DNA of 23,250 bases from an uncultured Collinsella sp. (GTDB lineage: Bacteria > Actinomycetota > Coriobacteriia > Coriobacteriales > Coriobacteriaceae), in NCBI GenBank assembly GCA_900551635.1, contig URWQ01000001.1, positions 1 to 23,250 of the forward strand, written 5' to 3'. This document shows, in pieces, positions 16,717 through 23,250 of this stretch (position 1 is its first letter; each line of letters begins with the position of its first letter). The position numbers were made by a program, and so were the translations under genes. Under the pieces are notes generated by a model. It ran no database searches. It had not been told where the DNA came from and saw nothing but the letters and a program-made list of their open reading frames with translations.

Positions 16717-16732
16717 TGTTTCACATGAAACG
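16717..16732. promoter_or_regulatory. Degenerate parS-like site (14 of 16 bases)
   Basis: TGTTTCACATGAAACG matches the parS palindrome except at two positions. It lies between the rlmN stop and its terminator, about 2.1 kb from the perfect parS array. It may be a weak or decaying ParB site. Confidence 0.45.
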
Positions 16733-16750
16733 TTTTGGGGTGCGACTCTC

Positions 16751-17803
16751 CTATGCGTTCTTCTGAACTTTGAAGCGCTGCTTCAGCTGTCCGCAAGCGG
16801 CGTCAATATCGTTACCACGGGAGTTACGAATCGTAGTCTCGATGCCACGGGACTCAAGACGACGCTGAAGATCCTCAACCTTATGAATCGGCGACGGCTT
16901 GAGCGGGCTGCCCTCGATGTCGTTAAGCTGAATCAGGTTGACGTGGCACAACGTTCCCTCGCAGAAGTCGCAGAGCGCCTGCATCTCGGGATTCGTATCG
17001 TTGACGCCTTCGATCATGGCATACTCATAGGTCGGGCGGCGGCCAGTCTTCTCAGTGTAGAGTTGAAGCGCCTCGTGAAGGCGAAGTAGCGTGTACTTCT
17101 TAACACCGGGCATGAGCTTATTGCGTGTCGACTGGATGGCAGAATGCAGTGAAACGGCAAGCGTGAACTGCTCGGGGATGTCGGCAAATTTGCGAATACC
17201 GGGAATAACGCCACTGGTAGAGACGGTGAGGTGACGAGCGCCGATACCGATGCCATCGGGGTCGTTGAGGATTCGCAGCGCCTTGAGAACCTCGTCGTAG
17301 TTTGCAAACGGCTCGCCCTGCCCCATGAAGACAACGCTCGTGGCGCGCTCGCCAAAGTCGTTGGATACATGAAGTACCTGGTCGACGATCTCTTGAGCGG
17401 TCAGAGAGCGCTTGAGGCCGTTGAGACCGGTAGCGCAAAAGGCACAGCCCATGCCGCAGCCTGCCTGGGTGGAAACGCAGACGGAAAGCTTGTTGCGACG
17501 GGGCATACCGACAGTCTCGACGGAAACGCCGTCGTGGTACTCGAGCAGATACTTGCGAGAGCCATCTTTGGAAACCTGCTTGGTTAGTTCAGTCGGCGTG
17601 TCAAAGGCAAAAGCCTCTTTAAGCTGCTCGCGGAAAGCCTTGGGAAGGTTGGTCATATCGTCGAACGAACAAACGTTCTTCTCGAAGACCCATTCGATGA
17701 GCTGCTTCGCGCGGAAGGCAGGCTGGCCAAGTTCGGCCACGAGCTCGCGAATATCGTTTTGGCTCAAGTCGCGAATGTCCTGAGATTTAGTCCTGGGATT
17801 CAT
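16751..17803 (-). CDS. rlmN: Dual-specificity 23S rRNA/tRNA (adenine-C2)-methyltransferase RlmN
   Basis: RlmN is a radical-SAM enzyme that methylates A2503 of 23S rRNA and A37 of some tRNAs (E. coli numbering). It is 350 aa. The iron-sulfur motif CGMGCAFC holds Cys116, Cys120 and Cys123. The catalytic cysteine of the family lies in DIDAACGQL (Cys337). The G-rich MGQGEPFANYDEV and VSLHSA motifs are present. The ATG has GAAAGG 5 bases upstream. It stands alone on the minus strand, divergent from ddl with an 85-base gap in which I see no clear promoter. Confidence 0.96.
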   Translation of the reverse strand: MNPRTKSQDIRDLSQNDIRELVAELGQPAFRAKQLIEWVFEKNVCSFDDMTNLPKAFREQLKEAFAFDTPTELTKQVSKDGSRKYLLEYHDGVSVETVGMPRRNKLSVCVSTQAGCGMGCAFCATGLNGLKRSLTAQEIVDQVLHVSNDFGERATSVVFMGQGEPFANYDEVLKALRILNDPDGIGIGARHLTVSTSGVIPGIRKFADIPEQFTLAVSLHSAIQSTRNKLMPGVKKYTLLRLHEALQLYTEKTGRRPTYEYAMIEGVNDTNPEMQALCDFCEGTLCHVNLIQLNDIEGSPLKPSPIHKVEDLQRRLESRGIETTIRNSRGNDIDAACGQLKQRFKVQKNA

Positions 17804-17888
17804 GGAAGCCTTTCGATTTTGGGGAAACGTAGAGGGTATCGCTACAATATGGTATCAGCTGCAGAAATTATAGAGGAGGAGTCTGCCC

Positions 17889-18854
17889 ATGCCGGGTAAA
17901 AGCCTAGAGAACATGCACGTAGCGGTCTTGGCGGGCGGTCATTCCGCCGAGCGCGAGATCTCGCTCAATTCGGGAAAGAACGTTGTGGTGGCACTGAAGG
18001 AGGCCGGCTACACTTCGGTGGAGCTGCTCGACACGGCCGCTGATGACTTTATGGTAACCATGGCGACCGGCGGCTTTGACGTGGCGTTTATCGCCATGCA
18101 CGGTGCCGGCGGCGAGGATGGCGCCATGCAAGGCGCCATGGAGACCCTGGGTATCCCCTACACGGCTTCGGGCGTGCTTGCCAGCGCCTGCGGTGCCGAC
18201 AAGGAGGTCTCTAAGCTCCTGTACGCCAAGGCGGGCATTCCCATTGCCCCCGGCCTTGCGCTCGAGGTGGGCGATGAAGTCGATATCGATCATATCGTCG
18301 AGGTTTGTGGCGAGCGCTGCTTTGTGAAGCCGGCCGTCAACGGTTCCAGCTATGGCATTTCCCTGGTCCATGAGCCCTCCGAGCTGCCCGCGGCAATCGC
18401 CAAGGCGTTTGAGTACGGCGACAAAGTGCTGGTCGAGAAGTGCATCGAGGGTACCGAGATCACCGTCGGCGTGTACGGCGAGGACGACGTGCGCGCTCTG
18501 CCGATTGTCGAGATTCGTAAGCCCGAGGACTGCGAGTTCTACGATCTGGACGTGAAGTATGTCGACCCTACGGACATCCATCGCATTCCGGCGCAGATTT
18601 CACCCGAGAATTACGCTCGCGCTCAGGAGTTTGCCTGCGCCGCTCACAAGGCCCTCGGTTGCCTGGGTATCTCGCGCAGCGACTTTATTGTGAGTGAGGA
18701 CGGCCCCGTTATCCTCGAGACCAATACCATTCCCGGCATGACCGATACGTCGCTGTATCCGGATGAGATTCGCCACACCGACGACATGACGTTCCCGCAG
18801 GTCTGTGACAGCCTGATCCGTATGGGCCTTCGTCGAGCGGGCATTGCATGCTAA
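17889..18854 (+). CDS. ddl: D-alanine--D-alanine ligase
   Basis: This is a cytoplasmic ATP-grasp ligase that makes the D-Ala-D-Ala dipeptide of peptidoglycan precursors. It is 321 aa. The N-terminal GGHSAEREISLNSG, the HGAGGEDGAMQG loop, VKPAVNGSSYGIS and the C-terminal ETNTIPGMTDTSLYP are family signatures. The omega-loop reads FYDLDVKYVD, with the tyrosine typical of D-Ala-D-Ala rather than D-Ala-D-Lac (vancomycin resistance) ligases. GGAGG precedes the ATG by about 9 bases. The stop overlaps the next gene's start by 7 bases. Confidence 0.95.
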   Translation: MPGKSLENMHVAVLAGGHSAEREISLNSGKNVVVALKEAGYTSVELLDTAADDFMVTMATGGFDVAFIAMHGAGGEDGAMQGAMETLGIPYTASGVLASACGADKEVSKLLYAKAGIPIAPGLALEVGDEVDIDHIVEVCGERCFVKPAVNGSSYGISLVHEPSELPAAIAKAFEYGDKVLVEKCIEGTEITVGVYGEDDVRALPIVEIRKPEDCEFYDLDVKYVDPTDIHRIPAQISPENYARAQEFACAAHKALGCLGISRSDFIVSEDGPVILETNTIPGMTDTSLYPDEIRHTDDMTFPQVCDSLIRMGLRRAGIAC

Positions 18855-21791
18855 TCGAGGACGCGGTTTCGTCAGGAACGCCGCAGTTTGTCATCGACTC
18901 CTATGCCACGCTTGCCGAGCGCGCCAAAACACAGTCCTTCGGCCTTATCGAGGAAGATGTGATCGTCCTCGATACCGAGACCACGGGTCTTTCGGTGCAG
19001 GACAATGAGCTGATCGAGATCTCGGCGGCCCGCCTTTCGGGCCGCGAGGTCGTCGACCGCTTCGATACCTTCGTGCATCCCAAACAGCTGATTCCCGCCG
19101 AGATTACCGAGCTCACGAGCATTACAAATGCCGATGTGGCAGATGCCCCGTCGGCCGTTGAGGCCGTGGCCGCTCTCGCCGATTTTGTCGGTGGTTGCCC
19201 GGTGATCGCACATAACGCCACGTTCGATCGCTCATTTATCGAGTCGGTCAAAGGCGGCGTCAACGTGAGCGATATTTGGATCGATTCGCTGGCGCTGTCG
19301 CGCATCGCGCTTCCGCGCCTGGCCTCGCACAAGCTGTCTTTTATGGCCGATCTGTTTGGCTGTGACTCGGTATCACACCGTGCCAATGCCGACGTCGACG
19401 CCCTGTGTGGTGTATGGCGCGTGTTGCTCGTGGCACTCACCGACTTGCCCCAGGGCCTCATGGCGCGCCTAGCCGACATGCATCCGGACGTGCCTTGGTC
19501 CTATCGTCCTATCTTCTCGTTCTTGGCGGGGCAGAACCCTGGTTCTATCTTCTCTCTCAGCGCCGCTCGTGCTGACGTTCTCAAGGCCGATCGCGCCGAC
19601 GATCGGGTGGACGCCGACGAACTGCCGGTACTCAAGATGCCGAGTCGTGAGGAGATTGAGGCAGACTATGCGCCGGGTGGCCTGGTCAATCGCATGTATC
19701 CCACCTACGAGCCGCGTGATGAGCAGATCGCGATGGCGCTCGAGGTCCGCGATGCGCTGGTCACGGGCACTCATCGTGTAATTGAGGCGGGCACGGGCGT
19801 CGGCAAATCGATGGCCTATCTGGTGCCTTTTGCCGAGGCAGCACGCCGTAACAACATCACGGTTGGTATTGCGACCAAATCGAACAATCTTGCCGACCAG
19901 CTCACGTACCATGAGCTGCCAAAACTTGCCGAGCAACTGGACGGTGGCCTGTCATTTTGCGCTCTCAAGGGCTATGACCACTATCCGTGCCTGCGCAAGC
20001 TTGAGCGCATGAGCCGCGGCCAGGTCGAGATTACCACCAAGCGCGATCCGGCGGACACGCTCACGGCGGTCGCGGTCATTATGGCGTACGTCTGCCAATC
20101 AGCCGATGGCACCAGATGGCGCGTCCTTTGGGGCGCCCGCCTGCCAACCAGCCGATGGCGACCTCGACTCGCTCGGCATTCGGTGGCGCAGCGTCAACCG
20201 CCCCGACTTTACGACGGCCTCGCGCGAGTGTGCTCGTCGCCTCTGCCCGTTTTTCCCTGATAAATGTTTGGTCCACGGCGCTCGCCGTCGTGCGGCGCAT
20301 GCCGATGTGGTGGTCACCAACCATTCCCTGCTGTTCCGCAATGTTGCGGCCGAGGGCAGGATTTTGCCTCCGATTCGTCATTGGGTAATCGACGAGGCTC
20401 ATTCTATCGAGCGCGAGGCGCGCCGTCAGTGGGCGCGCGTGGTGTCGGCGGACGAATCACGCGTTCTGTTTGAGCGCCTGGGTGGCTCGAGCACCGGTGC
20501 GCTAAGCCAGGTCTCCCGTGATTTGGCAACCTCCGAGGGCTCTACGCTCTATCTGGGCCTTACTGCCAAGGCGACGTCGACAGTTGCGCGCGCGAGCATG
20601 GCAATCGCCGACGTGTTCGACGGCGTTCGCGAGCTCGGCCGCCGTGCCCGCGGGGGTTATGACAATGCCAATCTATGGATTGGCCCCGAGCTGCGCGAAT
20701 CTGACGACTGGCATGATTTCTTACAGTCGGCCTACGCTGCCATCGACACATTGGAACAGGCTGACAAGAGCGTCGACGCGCTGGTGCAAGCCGTCGCCGC
20801 CGACAAGCCCGAGGTTGTTGTCGACCTGGGTGATATCTCGCGCCGCCTGCACGAGCTGGCCGAGAACCTCAAACTCATCATTGATGGCACCGATGAACAC
20901 TACGTGTATTCGCTGCAGGTCAATCGCAGGTTGCGTGCCGGCGGAGAGTCAATGACCGCAGAGCGCATCGACATTGGCGAGGCCTTGGCGACCGAGTGGC
21001 TGCCCGAGATTCACACGGCCATCTTTGCCTCGGCGACCATGACGGTGTCCAAAAGCTTTGAACACTTTAACCACGCGGTCGGCCTCGATCGCATCGGTGC
21101 TTCAACATCCTCATCGCTGCACTTGGACTCGAGCTACGACTTTGATTCGAACATGGCTGTAGTCGTTGCGGGCGATATCCCCGATCCGCGCGATCGTGAG
21201 AGCTATCTTACGGCGCTCGAGCGCGTGCTGGTCGACGCCCATCTTGCCATGGGCGGATCGGTGCTCACACTGTTTACCAATCGGCGCGACATGGAAGACC
21301 TGTACGCCCGCGTTGAGCCCAAGATGGCCCGTGCGGGTCTGGAGCTCAACTGCCAGCAGCGCAACTCATCTCCTCGTCGCCTGCGCGACCGGTTTATCAA
21401 CGAGCCGACCTCGTCGCTTTTTGCTCTTAAGGCCTTCTGGGAGGGATTCGACGCCAGCGGCGAGACGCTGCGCTGCGTCATCATTCCCAAGCTGCCGTTC
21501 TCGAGCCCCACGGACCCGCTCTCGTGCGAGCGCAACCTGCGCGAAGACCGCGCTTGGGCGCGCTATTCGCTGCCCGAGGCGGTGCTCGAGGCCAAGCAGG
21601 CGGCTGCCCGCCTTATCCGCTCGTCGACCGATTGCGGCGTGCTGATTCTGGCCGACCCGCGCCTGGTGACGAAGGGCTACGGAAAGAAGTTCTTAACGTC
21701 GCTGCCCACGAGCTCCTACCAGCGCATCGAATCGGCGCAGATTGGGCACTATCTGCAACTGTGGCGTGCACGCCACGAGCGGCGGCGCTAA
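18848..21791 (+). pseudogene. DnaQ-like exonuclease/DinG-like helicase gene, split by a frameshift
   Basis: Two frames (18848-20260 and from about 20106 to 21791) together make one protein. The first half has a DEDDh exonuclease domain (DTETTG with Asp42/Glu44, HNATFD, HRANAD with His177) and the helicase Walker A EAGTGVGKS (313-321). The second half carries the rest of the helicase: DEAH, VVVTNHSLL, and the C-terminal KAFWEGFDASG and LADPR motifs. Four cysteines suggest an XPD/DinG-type iron-sulfur cluster: Cys381 in the first half, and ECARRLCPFFPDKC in the second. The break falls inside this domain. Removing 49 bases (20092-20140) restores one frame of 964 codons. It is probably inactive or yields only a truncated nuclease, unless the break is an assembly error or is bypassed. 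Confidence 0.85.
20092..20159 (+). repeat. 49-bp insertion with 19-bp imperfect direct repeat
   Basis: CTGCCAATCAGCCGATGGC (20092-20110) and CTGCCAACCAGCCGATGGC (20141-20159) differ at one base and start 49 bases apart. The 30 bases between them contain a second GATGGC and a GGCGC/GCGCC self-complementary patch. Deleting one 49-base unit joins AYVCQ to the P/SADGDLDSLG of the helicase in frame. Confidence 0.8.
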
Positions 21792-22705
21792 AGCGGACAG
21801 ACGAGGGTTTTTGCCATATCGCACAGACGCTTTGACAGGGCGGGGTCATCCAAGATGCGGATGGCTCCGCCCGCTGCGATTACCTGGCTCAGTAGCCAAC
21901 GCTCGGAGCCGTAATGCACGGTTACCGTTGCCATGTCTGTCCCGCTGCGCTCGATTAGGGTGATGCCGGCCCAGTCCAGATGCTCCGCCATATCGAATGG
22001 CATCAAGAGCTTTGCGCTGCGCTGCGTCCGGGCAAGGGAATCGTGGAGGGATGCGACGTCCGGTGCGTGAGGCACGACGGAGTCTTCCGTCAAGGCGAGT
22101 CCCTCGATTTTATCCATGCGATAGGTGCGCTGCTCATCGACCGCGATGTCCCAGGCAATCAGGTATGTTTGGTCGCCGTTTGCCGTAATGCGCAAGGGGT
22201 CGACCAGACGCTCGCGTGGCCGTGCATCGTCCATCGAGCGATACGAGATGCGGCAGCGAACGCCGTCCTGAATGGCGCAGCTCAGCTGCTGCCAGTGCGA
22301 CCCGTGGTTGACGGTGTCAAGGACGCGCTGGTTATAGCCGAGCTCTTCGGGTAGAAGGGCATGTCGAATCCGAGCTGCCGTCTGCGGCTCGATCCCCAAC
22401 GATTCAAGTTCATGGTTGAGCACAGCGCCCTCGGCGGCACTCAGGCGCAGCGGTAGCACACGCCCGGCGTCACCGGTGAGGACCACACGCTCGCCGCGGC
22501 ATTCGCAGATGATGCGCGCGCCCGATTCTCGGTCCGCGAGCGTCGAGACGATCTCGAGAATCTCGTCGAGCGACACCCCCGTGATGCCAAAGCGACTGCA
22601 AATCTCGGTTCGTGTCATGCCGCTCTCGCCGGCGGCGTAGAGGGCCTCCATGATGTCGATGGCGCGCGAGAGTCTCTGCTCGCTGGTGAGTTTACGCACG
22701 GGCAT
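21788..22705 (-). CDS. WYL-domain transcriptional regulator
   Basis: The protein is 305 aa with an N-terminal helix-turn-helix (about residues 10-60, TRTEICSRFGITGVSLDEIL) and a WYL domain around residues 145-205. The WYL core reads QTYLIAWD, with Thr in place of the first Trp, followed by RTYRMDKI. A C-terminal WCX-like extension follows. WYL proteins are ligand- or nucleic-acid-sensing regulators; PafB/PafC of mycobacteria, a pair that controls DNA-damage genes, are of this type. Its start overlaps the upstream WYL gene by 14 bases, and its stop overlaps the convergent helicase gene by 4 bases with no terminator between them. The Shine-Dalgarno is weak, consistent with coupling. The target is unknown. 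Confidence 0.85.
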   Translation of the reverse strand: MPVRKLTSEQRLSRAIDIMEALYAAGESGMTRTEICSRFGITGVSLDEILEIVSTLADRESGARIICECRGERVVLTGDAGRVLPLRLSAAEGAVLNHELESLGIEPQTAARIRHALLPEELGYNQRVLDTVNHGSHWQQLSCAIQDGVRCRISYRSMDDARPRERLVDPLRITANGDQTYLIAWDIAVDEQRTYRMDKIEGLALTEDSVVPHAPDVASLHDSLARTQRSAKLLMPFDMAEHLDWAGITLIERSGTDMATVTVHYGSERWLLSQVIAAGGAIRILDDPALSKRLCDMAKTLVCPL

Positions 22706-23250
22706 GCTCGTGCACCGTCCTTTCGATGAGGTGGTTCCACGCCTGCTTGAGCGATTTGGGGGCCATGGGCCTCATGCCGTCCATGGCGTGGGCCATGCAA
22801 AATGAGGCGGCGGCTTCAAGGTCGCGCACGTCAACGGTCCAGGTCCATCCTGCATCGGTGTGTGCGAGCTCACCTCGCCCACGCGTGAGGCCGTTGATCA
22901 TATCGATCTGCGTCTGAGGGGCGAACGAGAACGTGGCTGCAACGGGCGGTCGGTCGGCAAAATCGAATTCAAAGAACAGATAGTCGTTGAGATTGAAGTT
23001 CGCGGGGATGGCGTAGGCCTTCGAAGGACGCCAAGCGCGAACGATACGGTCACAGCGGAATGTCCTGATGTCGTCGGTGGCATTGTCGAGGCCGCAGAAA
23101 TACGCCACGCCCTCGCGCTCGAACATGCCGTAGACGCGGACGGTACGCTCTTTCTGCTCGCCGCGTCCGTTCTGATATAAAAATCGCAGCGCACAACGCT
23201 CGGCAAAGGCGCTCCAAACCGCATCGACGGTGGGAGAGCGGCTGATCGGC
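22692..23250 (-). CDS. WYL-domain transcriptional regulator, partial at window edge
   Basis: The frame is open to the end of the window, so the N-terminal helix-turn-helix lies outside it; the internal ATG at 23126 is not the start. The visible part opens with LRFLYQNGRG and RTVRVYGMFEREGVAYFCGLD, a WYL-type core with Tyr-Phe in place of Tyr-Leu, then RTFRCDRI and a C-terminal WCX-like region (WTVDVRD). It overlaps the following WYL gene, giving a tandem pair in one transcript, reminiscent of pafB-pafC. Confidence 0.8.
   Translation of the reverse strand, partial: PISRSPTVDAVWSAFAERCALRFLYQNGRGEQKERTVRVYGMFEREGVAYFCGLDNATDDIRTFRCDRIVRAWRPSKAYAIPANFNLNDYLFFEFDFADRPPVAATFSFAPQTQIDMINGLTRGRGELAHTDAGWTWTVDVRDLEAAASFCMAHAMDGMRPMAPKSLKQAWNHLIERTVHEHARA

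Noticed and set aside
16563..16796. Short minus-strand frame containing FHVKH
   Set aside because: The FHVKH string is the translation of the parS-like palindrome, and the frame crosses two terminators and the rlmN end.
20106..21791. Second helicase half as an independent gene starting at ATG 20106
   Set aside because: There is no ribosome binding site, and it lacks Walker A and the first iron-sulfur cysteine, which lie in the first half. The two halves join after removal of one 49-base unit.

Overview
The window looks like the chromosomal replication origin of a Gram-positive, high-G+C anaerobe of the class Coriobacteriia. Collinsella or a close relative is my best guess, from gene order, protein sequence flavour and base composition. 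I could not run a database search, so the genus is an inference. The left part holds a minus-strand replication block, read right to left: a GHKL ATPase/winged-helix gene, dnaA, dnaN, recF, a dciA-like gene, gyrB and gyrA. The right part holds a plus-strand block: rpmH, rnpA, yidD, yidC and jag, then rsmG, a parS array, parA, parB and a small YtxH-like membrane protein gene. The two blocks diverge from about 11.2 kb, so nearly all these genes are read away from the origin.

Both non-coding stretches around dnaA (7836-8073 and 11167-11511) carry clustered DnaA-box-like words, and they share a 17-base word with a single mismatch. I read them as the two halves of a bipartite oriC. The dnaA-dnaN half also has an AT-rich stretch with five TAA/TAG triplets next to a box, which resembles the DnaA-trio unwinding element of Bacillus subtilis. 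The gene enclosed with dnaA between the halves encodes a GHKL ATPase domain, a Gln/Pro/Tyr-rich linker and a C-terminal winged helix. I know of no named function for it, and it is the least explained protein in the window.

The segregation system is clear. Three perfect parS palindromes, exactly 39 bp apart, lie between rsmG and parA. Near-matches lie inside the dnaA linker coding sequence (one mismatch) and beyond rlmN (two mismatches). The rsmG-parA-parB-ytxH stretch is visibly more A+T-rich than its surroundings.

The far right is ordinary housekeeping and repair: rlmN (minus strand), ddl (plus strand), a DnaQ-like exonuclease/DinG-like helicase gene and two overlapping minus-strand WYL-domain regulators, the outer one cut by the window edge. 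The exonuclease-helicase gene is split by a 49-bp insertion flanked by a 19-bp imperfect direct repeat, which shifts the frame inside the predicted iron-sulfur domain. Start codons were reassigned by Shine-Dalgarno position for gyrB, rpmH, jag, rsmG and the ytxH-like gene.
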